Shown: positions 1 through 6,143 of the stretch, piece by piece
Layout: every line of letters begins with the position of its first letter
How positions within the stretch are numbered: the stretch's first letter is position 1
Origin: an uncultured Lachnospiraceae bacterium
Lineage (GTDB): Bacteria; Bacillota; Clostridia; Lachnospirales; Lachnospiraceae
Direction of reading: 5' to 3'
NCBI GenBank assembly: GCA_905209865.1
Contig: CAJLUP010000076.1
Coordinates: forward strand, 1 to 8,760
DNA length: 8,760 nucleotides
The notes under the pieces: model-generated
The model's database searches: none
What the model was told of the DNA's origin: nothing
The model's input: the letters and a program-made list of their open reading frames with translations, nothing else
Translations under genes and position numbers: made by a program

Positions 1-1343
1 AAGTTGGTTATAAACTGGCTCGTCAGCTTTCGGCGGATGATTATGACATAGTGATGATCGACAGCAATGAGAAGAAACTTCGGTTTGCCATCGACCGGCT
101 TGATATTATCTGTGTTCAGGGCAACGGAGTGGATGCAGATGTACAGATTGCGGCAGATGTGCCGCATGCGGATCTTGTAATAGCCTGTACATCAGCAGAT
201 GAATGTAATATGCTGAGCTGCCTCATCGCAAGAAAACTTGGAGCGCGTCACACGATCGCGCGTGTGCGTAATCCGATCTATTATAAGCAGATTGGTTTTT
301 TAAAAGAAGAACTCCATCTTAGTATGGCTGTTAATCCGGAATTGATCGTGGCAAACGACATTAGCCGTCTGCTGCTGTTCCCGGCCGCAAGTAAGATTGA
401 AACATTTGTAAAAGGCAGGGTAGAATTGGTAGAGTTTACCGTTGCAGAGGACAACCGTCTTGTAGGAATGTCTCTTGCTGCAATCTATAGAAAATTTCAG
501 ATTAAGACTCTTGTCTGTGCTGTTGAGCACGAGGAACAGGTGTTTATTCCTGACGGAGATTATGTGCTGCGGGCAGGAGACCGGCTTCATGTGACAGGTT
601 CTCATGAGGCAACAGAAGTATTTTTCAAAATGCATGGAAATCGTCAGATGCAGACGAAGATTAAAAAAGTTCTCATTTGCGGCGGCGGTCGTGTTGCATA
701 TTATCTTGCGGCAAAACTTTGCAAAATGGGAATGAATGTAAAGATTATCGAGAAAGATGAGAATCGCTGTGAAGAGTTATGCGACTGTCTCCCGAAAGTG
801 ACTGTGATTCATGGGGATGCGACTGACCATGATCTTCTGAATGAAGAAGGAGTGGAGAACGTAGATGCCTTTGTCGCGCTGACCGGAATCGATGAAGAGA
901 ATATTATTCTTGCTCTTTATGCCAAAAGTCAGGGCGCAGGAAAGATTATTGCAAAAGTGAATGAAGACAGACGGGCGAGAATGGTAGATGATTTTGGAAT
1001 CGACAGTATCGTTTCGGCGAAAACGGCGACGGCAGATGCGATCTTAAGCTATGTCAGGGCGAGAAAAAATTCGCAGAAGAGCGCTAATGTTGAAACAATG
1101 TACCAGCTTGTGGACGAGAAAGTGGAAGCGTTGGAATTTATCGTGAAAAATGAAACGAATTATACAGGCATTACACTGAAAGATCTGCAGGTAAAACCGA
1201 ATAATCTGATCGCGTGTATTGTAAGAAAACGTCAGATCATTATACCGAACGGTGATGACAGTATACAAGTCGGAGACAGCGTGATTGTTGTAACGATGGA
1301 AAAACATCTGGAAGATCTTTCGGATATTATAAAGCGGGTGTAG
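1..1343 (+). CDS. trkA: Trk potassium uptake system, NAD-binding regulatory subunit TrkA (5' end missing)
   Basis: Cytoplasmic peripheral subunit that binds nucleotide and gates the TrkH potassium channel. The reading frame is open from the window edge (first full codon at base 3), giving 446 visible residues. TrkA proteins are usually about 450-460 residues, so roughly ten are missing, including most of the first Rossmann glycine motif; the visible chain starts VGYKLARQLS. The layout is the duplicated RCK arrangement: Rossmann lobe 1 (to about base 390), RCK_C domain 1 (about 400-635), Rossmann lobe 2 starting with VLICGGGRVA at about 669-698 with an acidic residue after its second strand (KIIEKD), then RCK_C domain 2 (about 1100-1305). 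The stretch GIDEENIILALYAK in lobe 2 is typical of TrkA. An internal GTG at 51 is not the true start, because homologous sequence continues upstream of it. The gene lies four bases before trkH. The promoter is outside the window. Confidence 0.95.
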   Translation, partial: VGYKLARQLSADDYDIVMIDSNEKKLRFAIDRLDIICVQGNGVDADVQIAADVPHADLVIACTSADECNMLSCLIARKLGARHTIARVRNPIYYKQIGFLKEELHLSMAVNPELIVANDISRLLLFPAASKIETFVKGRVELVEFTVAEDNRLVGMSLAAIYRKFQIKTLVCAVEHEEQVFIPDGDYVLRAGDRLHVTGSHEATEVFFKMHGNRQMQTKIKKVLICGGGRVAYYLAAKLCKMGMNVKIIEKDENRCEELCDCLPKVTVIHGDATDHDLLNEEGVENVDAFVALTGIDEENIILALYAKSQGAGKIIAKVNEDRRARMVDDFGIDSIVSAKTATADAILSYVRARKNSQKSANVETMYQLVDEKVEALEFIVKNETNYTGITLKDLQVKPNNLIACIVRKRQIIIPNGDDSIQVGDSVIVVTMEKHLEDLSDIIKRV

Positions 1344-1347
1344 TGCC

Positions 1348-2793
1348 ATGAATAAAAAAATGATCTTATATATTCTCGGGAAAATGCTCGGGACAGAAGG
1401 CCTTTTGCTGCTCATACCTGCGATCGTTTCATTGCTTTATAAGGAAAAGACGTTTATCTATTTTCTGATAGTGGCGGCGGTGCTTATGGCGTTCTATCTT
1501 TGCTTTGGGCGGAAAAAGCCGGAAAACAAGCGGATCTATGGAAAAGAAGGATTCGTGATTGTCGGTCTTGCGTGGGTTTTATGGTCGCTTTTCGGGGCGC
1601 TTCCGTTTTTCCTTTCGGATTGCATTCCGAATTATATTGACGCTGTTTTTGAGACGGTATCAGGTTTTACAACGACCGGTTCTACAATTTTGCAGAACAT
1701 AGAAGCGCTGCCGAAAGGAATTAATTTTTGGCGGTGCTTTACACACTGGATCGGCGGAATGGGAGTGCTTGTATTCGTTATGATGATCACTTCGCTTGAT
1801 ACGGATAATTCCATGTCTCTTATGCGTGCCGAAGTACCGGGACCGGAGACGGATAAACTTGTACCGAAGGTGCGTCATACTGCAAAACTGCTGTATCAGA
1901 TGTACTTTGTTTTGACGATTGCAGAAGTGATCTTCCTGATGTTTGGCGGAATGAACTTGTACGATGCGATTGTCCATTCGTTCAGTACGGCGGGAACAGG
2001 AGGATTCTCGAATAGAAATGCAAGCGTTGCATTTTATGACAGCGCCTATATTGACGGTGTGATCACGGTGTTCATGATCTTGTTCGGAATTAATTTCAAT
2101 CTTTATTTCCTTCTATTACTTAAAGATTGGAAGAGCGTATTGAAAAATGAAGAACTCAGAGTATATCTTGGAGTAATTGCGGCTGCGATTGTGACGATTA
2201 CGATCAATATATTGAATATGTATGAAACGATTGCCCATGCGTTCCGTTATGCTTCCTTCCAGGTGGCGGCAATCATCACGACAACGGGATTTTGTACGGC
2301 AGATTTTGAATATTGGCCCGAACTTTCTAAGACGATCCTATTGATGCTTATGGTGATTGGGGCATGCGGCGGATCGACAGGCGGCGGTATCAAAGTAAGC
2401 CGTTTTATGATCCTTTGCAAATCAATCCGTCAGGAAGTCCACAAGATGCTTCATCCGAATGCGGTGACGATGGTGCGGATGAACGGCAAAAAAGTGGGCG
2501 CAGATACGATGAGAAGTATTAATATTTATTTTTCGGCATATATATTTATTCTGATTGTTTCGGTATTGATCGTTTCACTTGATAATTTTGATTTTGCTAC
2601 ATCATTCAGCGGAGTTTTGACAACAATAAATAATGTAGGACCCGGAATTTCTCAAGTCGGTCCGACGGATAACTTCCATGCATTTTCTGCGTTGTCAAAG
2701 ATTGTATTTAGTTTCGATATGTTGTTCGGAAGGTTGGAAATATTCCCGTATCTTCTGATCTTATCACCGGATCTTTGGAGAAAAAGATTTTAG
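1348..2793 (+). CDS. trkH: Trk/Ktr-type potassium uptake channel subunit TrkH
   Basis: Integral membrane potassium-translocating subunit, 481 residues, normal length for TrkH. All four pore-loop filter segments of the superfamily are visible: TTTGST at residues 108-113, STAGTGGF at 213-220, TTTGF at 311-315 and NNVGPG at 428-433, each with its filter glycine. The glycine-rich stretch GACGGSTGGGIKVSR (338-352) matches the gating-loop region conserved in TrkH. The C-terminus MLFGRLEIFPYLLILSP...WRK is the usual TrkH ending. Hydrophobic segments fit the repeated membrane helix-pore loop-membrane helix plan. The ATG lies four bases after the trkA stop, and no strong Shine-Dalgarno precedes it (only GCGGGTG about ten bases upstream), which suggests translational coupling to trkA. 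No lesion is seen. Confidence 0.96.
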   Translation: MNKKMILYILGKMLGTEGLLLLIPAIVSLLYKEKTFIYFLIVAAVLMAFYLCFGRKKPENKRIYGKEGFVIVGLAWVLWSLFGALPFFLSDCIPNYIDAVFETVSGFTTTGSTILQNIEALPKGINFWRCFTHWIGGMGVLVFVMMITSLDTDNSMSLMRAEVPGPETDKLVPKVRHTAKLLYQMYFVLTIAEVIFLMFGGMNLYDAIVHSFSTAGTGGFSNRNASVAFYDSAYIDGVITVFMILFGINFNLYFLLLLKDWKSVLKNEELRVYLGVIAAAIVTITINILNMYETIAHAFRYASFQVAAIITTTGFCTADFEYWPELSKTILLMLMVIGACGGSTGGGIKVSRFMILCKSIRQEVHKMLHPNAVTMVRMNGKKVGADTMRSINIYFSAYIFILIVSVLIVSLDNFDFATSFSGVLTTINNVGPGISQVGPTDNFHAFSALSKIVFSFDMLFGRLEIFPYLLILSPDLWRKRF

Positions 2794-2808
2794 AAAGGTA
2801 ATAAAAAT

Positions 2809-4455
2809 ATGAAGAAAGTAAGCAAAAAGATCTTGGCTGTGCTGGCAGTAATCGTGCTGCTTGGCATTTATTACTATGCGGCGCTTCCGGCAATTAATAT
2901 TCATTCAACAGAATTTTGGATCTTTTTAGTGATCCTTGCAGCAGCGGCGGCGTTGATCTACATCAGAAAGAAAAAATTAAACCGGTATGAAATGAAGGAA
3001 TCAAAAGGACTGAAGTCGATCCTTGGGGTTCTTGTGCTGATTATTGTTGTTTATCTGTTGGGCTCTCTTTTGTCATCCCCGATCGTAAATGCAAAGAAAT
3101 ATCAGCAGCTTATGAATGTGGAGACAGGGGAGTTTACGAAGGATATTGAGGAACTTTCCTTTGATCAGATTCCGCTTCTTGATCGGGATTCGGCAACACT
3201 TCTCGGAAACAGGAAGATGGGAAGTATGGTTGATATGGTTTCACAGTTTGAAGTGGATGAACTTTATTCTCAGATCAATTATCAGGATCGCCCGGTGCGT
3301 GTTTCTCCTTTGAAGTACGCCAGCGTTATCAAGTGGTTTACGAATCAGGATGAGGGAATTCCGGCGTATATCAAAATCGATATGGCAACACAGAATACAG
3401 AACTTGTGAAACTCGAAAAAGGAATGAAGTATACGACAAGCGACCACTTTAACAGAAATATTTATCGTCACCTGAGGTTTAAATATCCGACGTATATTTT
3501 TGACAATCTTAGTTTTGAGGTGGATGAAGAAGGTACTCCTTATTGGGTATGTCCTGTAAAGAAATATAATATCGGGCTGTTCGGCGGCGTGACGGTAGAC
3601 AGAGTCGTGCTCTGTAACGCGGTGACCGGAGAAACGATCGATTATAAAGTGAAAGATGTTCCTCAGTGGGTTGACCGGGTATATTCGGCAGATTTGCTCG
3701 TTCAGTTGTATGATTATTATGGAACACTGAAACATGGATATTTTAACAGTGTGCTCGGACAGAAAGATTGTCTGGCAACAACAGACGGATACAATTATTT
3801 GGCAATCAACGACGACGTATGGGTTTATACAGGAGTTACATCGATCACAGGCGACCAGTCGAACGTTGGATTTGTGCTGATGAACCAGCGGACGATGGAG
3901 ACCAAGTTTTACGGAGTTGAGGGAGCGACCGAGGCATCGGCGATGTCTTCTGCGGAAGGTCAGGTGCAGAACCTGAAGTACGTCGCTACATTCCCGCTCT
4001 TGCTCAATATTTCAGGGGAGCCGACTTATTTTATTGCGTTGAAAGATGATGCCGGACTTGTGAAAAAATATGCGATGGTTAATGTTCAGAAATATCAGAT
4101 CGTTGCCATCGGAGATACGGTAAGTGAGTGTGAAAGCGTTTATACAGACTTAATGTATGAAAACGGCATCAAGGAAAAAGAGAAAGATACGAGGGAAGTG
4201 CAGACGATCACAGCTCCGATCACAAAGATCGCACAAGGTGTTGTAGACGGAAATTCCCATTATTATGTTATGGTGGAAGGTTCAGATGCTATTTTCGATG
4301 TATCTGTTGTCGATTTCATAGACATTATTCGTTATAACGTAGGAGATGAAGTGACGATCGAATATAAAGAAGGCGAAAAGAGCAATACAGTTATGTCGTT
4401 GAACGGAGTGAAAAATAAAGCAGATCTGCAAAATAGCGATACGGCGAATGAATAA
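2809..4455 (+). CDS. Membrane-anchored protein of unknown function, third gene of the trk operon
   Basis: A 548-residue protein whose family I do not recognise. Residues 7-29, 36-53 and 69-90 are strongly hydrophobic, separated by basic segments (YIRKKKLNR near 51-59), so three N-terminal membrane helices are likely. About 455 mostly hydrophilic residues follow, probably on one side of the membrane. The soluble part has beta-rich stretches with conserved-looking blocks: TPYWVCPVKKYNIGLFGG (243-260), CNAVTGETIDYKVKDVPQWVD (269-289, weakly PepSY-like) and FPLLLNISGEPTYFIALKDD (395-414). Residues 465-530 alternate hydrophobic and charged residues and could be a small beta-barrel (OB-like) domain. 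The tail is polar. An AGAAAGG ribosome binding site at 2792-2798 is ten bases before the ATG. It lies 15 bases after trkH with no terminator between and is followed by one at 4460, so it is probably co-transcribed with trkAH. A role in potassium uptake is only a guess from position. Confidence 0.85.
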   Translation: MKKVSKKILAVLAVIVLLGIYYYAALPAINIHSTEFWIFLVILAAAAALIYIRKKKLNRYEMKESKGLKSILGVLVLIIVVYLLGSLLSSPIVNAKKYQQLMNVETGEFTKDIEELSFDQIPLLDRDSATLLGNRKMGSMVDMVSQFEVDELYSQINYQDRPVRVSPLKYASVIKWFTNQDEGIPAYIKIDMATQNTELVKLEKGMKYTTSDHFNRNIYRHLRFKYPTYIFDNLSFEVDEEGTPYWVCPVKKYNIGLFGGVTVDRVVLCNAVTGETIDYKVKDVPQWVDRVYSADLLVQLYDYYGTLKHGYFNSVLGQKDCLATTDGYNYLAINDDVWVYTGVTSITGDQSNVGFVLMNQRTMETKFYGVEGATEASAMSSAEGQVQNLKYVATFPLLLNISGEPTYFIALKDDAGLVKKYAMVNVQKYQIVAIGDTVSECESVYTDLMYENGIKEKEKDTREVQTITAPITKIAQGVVDGNSHYYVMVEGSDAIFDVSVVDFIDIIRYNVGDEVTIEYKEGEKSNTVMSLNGVKNKADLQNSDTANE

Positions 4456-4459
4456 TCTT

Positions 4460-4502
4460 AAAAAACGAGTGAGATCCGAAAAGCGGACTTCACTCGTTTT
4501 TT
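4460..4502. terminator. Bidirectional intrinsic terminator between the trk operon and the P-loop gene
   Basis: AAAAAACGAGTGA at 4460-4472 pairs perfectly with TCACTCGTTTTTT at 4490-4502. An inner TCCG/CGGA stem closes a five-base loop (AAAAG), separated from the outer stem by one A-C mismatch and one G-T wobble. The hairpin ends in a T-run on each strand, so it can stop both the plus-strand trk operon, whose stop codon is five bases upstream, and the convergent minus-strand gene ending at 4588. Confidence 0.92.
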
Positions 4503-4511
4503 GCAATGGCG

Positions 4512-4562
4512 ACCGCTTGCAATCCCCAAATGTGCCTTTTGGCACTTCCGGTGCTTAGCGGT
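4512..4562. repeat. Imperfect palindrome, possible dispersed intergenic repeat
   Basis: Three nested stems are visible: ACCGCT (4512-4517) with AGCGGT (4557-4562), GCA (4519-4521) with TGC (4552-4554), and GTGCC (4532-4536) with GGCAC (4541-4545) around a TTTT loop. Between the stems are short unpaired stretches with partial CC/GG pairing. A direct repeat TTGCAAT (4501-4507 and 4517-4523) overlaps the left side. The element is more GC-rich than the surrounding intergenic DNA and sits in the 3' untranslated region of the minus-strand gene. A stable RNA hairpin or a dispersed REP-like element both fit; only one copy is in the window. Confidence 0.5.
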
Positions 4563-4570
4563 ATCGATAC
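4561..4570. repeat. Perfect 10-base palindrome GTATCGATAC
   Basis: GTATCGATAC is its own reverse complement and abuts the right arm of the larger palindrome (sharing bases 4561-4562), about 17 bases past the stop of the minus-strand P-loop gene. Its function is unknown; it could be part of the same element or a protein site. Confidence 0.4.
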
Positions 4571-4587
4571 AAATTAAGTTTTATAAG

Positions 4588-5010
4588 TTAGCTGACAACT
4601 GTACAATCAGAGGAATCAATCCCCGGAATATCTTTCTTATCTGCGCTGATGCTGAGATAAAAATCAATATTATTTTCTGTTGAAATTTTGTTTAATTTGT
4701 GAAGGAAAGCGGCAAGACTTTCAAGAGTGATGTTTGCCTGTTTTAAAACGCTGTCAATAAAGACTGCTTCGATATCGTGGTTTCCGGCTGCCATGCCATA
4801 GAGAAAACCTACGAATTCTTCGAGTGTCAGAATGTCCGGATAATCTGCCATACGGATTACACGGATGTTGAAGTCAACCGTGTAAGTATCTTTATGACTT
4901 TTTTTGATAAATACTACATTACCGTTGGATGTTTTTACTTTCTCGTTAGCAAGATCGATCATCTGCTGGGTTTTTCCGCTGCCTCTTGGGCCTGTTACTA
5001 AATATACCAT
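4588..5010 (-). CDS. Small P-loop NTPase of unknown function
   Basis: A 140-residue protein beginning MVYLVTGPRGSGKT. Residues 7-14 (GPRGSGKT) are a textbook Walker A motif. EAVFID (81-86) looks like a Walker B strand ending in Asp86, though with Ser rather than Glu next. FYLSISADKKDIP (117-129) is a late hydrophobic strand in the position of a sensor strand. The order Walker A, strand (NVVFIKK, 31-37), Walker B, final strand recalls a minimal RecA/thymidine-kinase-like core, but I cannot assign a known family and the C-terminal zinc-binding lasso of thymidine kinase is absent. The ATG at 5010 is chosen because AAAGGAGA (5019-5026, minus strand) sits nine bases upstream; an in-frame ATG at 5052 lies inside a leader hairpin and lacks a ribosome binding site. 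The gene is single, with its own promoter, convergent with the trk operon. Nucleotide binding is well supported; substrate unknown. Confidence 0.9.
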   Translation of the reverse strand: MVYLVTGPRGSGKTQQMIDLANEKVKTSNGNVVFIKKSHKDTYTVDFNIRVIRMADYPDILTLEEFVGFLYGMAAGNHDIEAVFIDSVLKQANITLESLAAFLHKLNKISTENNIDFYLSISADKKDIPGIDSSDCTVVS

Positions 5011-5018
5011 GGCGAATC

Positions 5019-5026
5019 TCTCCTTT
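5019..5026 (-). promoter_or_regulatory. Ribosome binding site that fixes the start of the P-loop NTPase gene
   Basis: On the minus strand AAAGGAGA ends nine bases before ATG 5010. This places the start at MVYLVTG rather than at the in-frame ATG 14 codons upstream. Confidence 0.85.
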
Positions 5027-5038
5027 ATGTAAGTATTG

Positions 5039-5060
5039 TTTGAGAATCTCACCTCTCAAA
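5039..5060 (-). promoter_or_regulatory. Leader hairpin upstream of the P-loop NTPase gene
   Basis: TTTGAGA (5039-5045) and TCTCAAA (5054-5060) form a seven-base inverted repeat around an eight-base loop. In the minus-strand transcript it lies between the predicted promoter and the ribosome binding site, about 12 bases from the latter. No T-run follows, so it is not a terminator. It may stabilise the message or be an operator; the function is not shown. Confidence 0.45.
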
Positions 5061-5072
5061 TGTGATAAATCC

Positions 5073-5101
5073 ATTATACACTAATTCTATGTGTGAAACA
5101 A
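5073..5101 (-). promoter_or_regulatory. Predicted sigma-A-type promoter for the P-loop NTPase gene
   Basis: Reading the minus strand, a perfect -10 TATAAT (5078-5073) is 17 bases downstream of TTGTTT (5101-5096), a weak -35 keeping the TTG. Transcription would start near 5066, giving a leader of about 55 bases. A-tracts on the plus strand just beyond the -35 (T-tracts on the coding strand) could act as an UP element. Confidence 0.65.
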
Positions 5102-5167
5102 CTAAAAAAAGGATAAAAAACTAAAAAAAATTAAACAATATTACCATAAAAGAAAAATGATGAAAGG
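5102..5167. other. A-tract-rich spacer in the divergent intergenic region
   Basis: A-runs of seven, six and eight bases occur at 5104-5110, 5115-5120 and 5123-5130, followed by further A-rich sequence. The starts are spaced 11 and 8 bases apart, close to the helical repeat, so intrinsic bending is plausible. ACTAAAAAAA occurs twice (5101-5110 and 5120-5129, the first starting in the -35 box of the minus-strand promoter). I see no gene here; an antisense reading frame over this stretch has no ribosome binding site and overlaps the start of zupT. Confidence 0.45.
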
Positions 5168-5186
5168 GATAATGAGAATTGATATC
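5168..5186 (+). promoter_or_regulatory. Fur-box-like operator candidate upstream of zupT
   Basis: Bases 5168-5186 match the classical 19-base Fur box (GATAATGATAATCATTATC) at 15 of 19 positions, with the mismatches at box positions 9 and 13-15. The sequence ends seven bases before the predicted -35 of the metal transporter gene. It overlaps a perfect palindrome TTGATATCAA (5179-5188). The consensus is from memory and was compared by eye. The regulator could be any Fur-family protein (Fur, Zur, PerR) or none, since the region is AT-rich. Confidence 0.45.
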
Positions 5187-5193
5187 AAATTTC

Positions 5194-5222
5194 TTGAAAT
5201 ATAAAATGATGTGTGTTATGAT
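5194..5222 (+). promoter_or_regulatory. Predicted sigma-A-type promoter for zupT
   Basis: TTGAAA (5194-5199) and TATGAT (5217-5222) each match the consensus at five of six positions and are separated by exactly 17 bases. The -10 is extended by TG at 5214-5215 (TGTTATGAT). Transcription would start near 5229, leaving a leader of about 120 bases. I looked for a riboswitch in that leader and found only a weak long-range pairing, CCGGTA (5223-5228) with TATCGG (5269-5274). Confidence 0.7.
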
Positions 5223-5340
5223 CCGGTATATAAAGTGAGCAGATTCCTGGCAGATGCATATGATAAAGTATCGGTGAAATTTTATAACTAAAGGCTGCGG
5301 AAAAGGGAAGAGAAAAAAGGATGTCTGCAGTATAGAAATC

Positions 5341-5346
5341 GGAGGG
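5341..5346 (+). promoter_or_regulatory. Ribosome binding site that fixes the zupT start
   Basis: GGAGGG directly abuts the first in-frame ATG (5347), leaving no spacer, but is six bases from the second ATG (5353). This favours translation from 5353, two codons inside the longest reading frame. Confidence 0.8.
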
Positions 5347-5352
5347 ATGAAA

Positions 5353-6135
5353 ATGAACAGTAATATTTTATTCGGAATCATGATTCCGTTTCTTGGAACA
5401 GCACTTGGTTCTGCGATGGTGCTTTGCATGAAAAAAGAGATGAACGTTCGGCTTCAGAAGATGCTTCTTGGATTTGCGTCAGGAGTGATGATTGCAGCAT
5501 CTGTTTGGTCGCTTTTGATTCCGGCAATCGATATGTCCGAACAATCGGGCGGGATCTCATGGCTGCCTCCGGCGGTCGGATTTTTATTTGGAATGGGTTT
5601 CCTTCTTCTTTTGGATACATTAATTCCGCATCTTCATTTTACAGAAGAAAAGCCGGAAGGTGTTCCGGCACAGTTAAAAAAAACGACGATGCTTGTCCTG
5701 GCGGTGACGCTTCATAATATTCCGGAAGGAATGGCGGTCGGAGTGACATTTGCAGGCGTGATGACTGAAAACACTGTAATCTCTCTTGCCGGAGCGCTGG
5801 CGCTTTCAATCGGGATTGCAATCCAGAATTTCCCGGAAGGGGCGATCATATCGATGCCTTTGAAAGGGCAGGGACTGTCAAAAGGAAAGGCATTTTTCTA
5901 TGGGGCAATGTCCGGTATTGTAGAGCCGGTTGCGGCGATAATAACAATCTTCCTGACGGGGATTGCAGTGCCTCTCCTTCCTTATCTTTTGTCTTTTGCG
6001 GCAGGTGCGATGATTTATGTTGTCGTAGAAGAATTGATCCCGGAATCACAGAGCGGAGAACATTCTAATATCGGGACGATCGGAGTAGCGGCAGGCTTTG
6101 TGTTAATGATGGTGCTTGATGTAGCGTTAGGGTAA
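5353..6135 (+). CDS. zupT: ZIP-family divalent metal transporter, ZupT-like
   Basis: Cytoplasmic-membrane importer for divalent cations (zinc, iron, manganese and similar in characterised ZupT proteins), 260 residues from the start chosen here, normal for bacterial ZIP proteins. The two metal-site helices carry the signature motifs HNIPEG (121-126) and QNFPEG (158-163); a third acidic position is Glu191 in GIVEP. By comparison with the Bordetella ZIP structure, His121, Asn122, Glu125, Gln158, Glu162 and Glu191 line up with metal ligands, while Asn159 replaces an Asp of the second site. A histidine pair in the cytoplasmic loop (IPHLHF, 91-96) and EELIPE (226-231) also fit the family. About eight hydrophobic segments are visible. 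It has its own promoter and a possible Fur-like operator. Metal specificity cannot be read from sequence. It converges with the deacetylase gene. Confidence 0.93.
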   Translation: MNSNILFGIMIPFLGTALGSAMVLCMKKEMNVRLQKMLLGFASGVMIAASVWSLLIPAIDMSEQSGGISWLPPAVGFLFGMGFLLLLDTLIPHLHFTEEKPEGVPAQLKKTTMLVLAVTLHNIPEGMAVGVTFAGVMTENTVISLAGALALSIGIAIQNFPEGAIISMPLKGQGLSKGKAFFYGAMSGIVEPVAAIITIFLTGIAVPLLPYLLSFAAGAMIYVVVEELIPESQSGEHSNIGTIGVAAGFVLMMVLDVALG

Positions 6136-6143
6136 GCGTAAGT

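Noticed and set aside
3241..3735. 164-codon minus-strand open frame inside the third trk-operon gene
   Set aside because: It is antisense to a well-supported gene, has no ribosome binding site or recognisable domain, and its translation looks like shadow sequence.
5008..5052. N-terminal extension of the P-loop protein starting at ATG 5052
   Set aside because: The upstream ATG lies in the leader hairpin without a ribosome binding site, while ATG 5010 has a strong one and begins directly with the P-loop strand.
5223..5340. Riboswitch or structured regulatory RNA in the roughly 120-base zupT leader
   Set aside because: Only a weak 6-pair long-range stem is seen, and nothing resembles the manganese (yybP-ykoY) or nickel/cobalt riboswitch cores.
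5121..5429. Minus-strand open frame spanning the divergent intergenic region
   Set aside because: It has no ribosome binding site, low-complexity composition, and overlaps the zupT promoter and start codon antisense.
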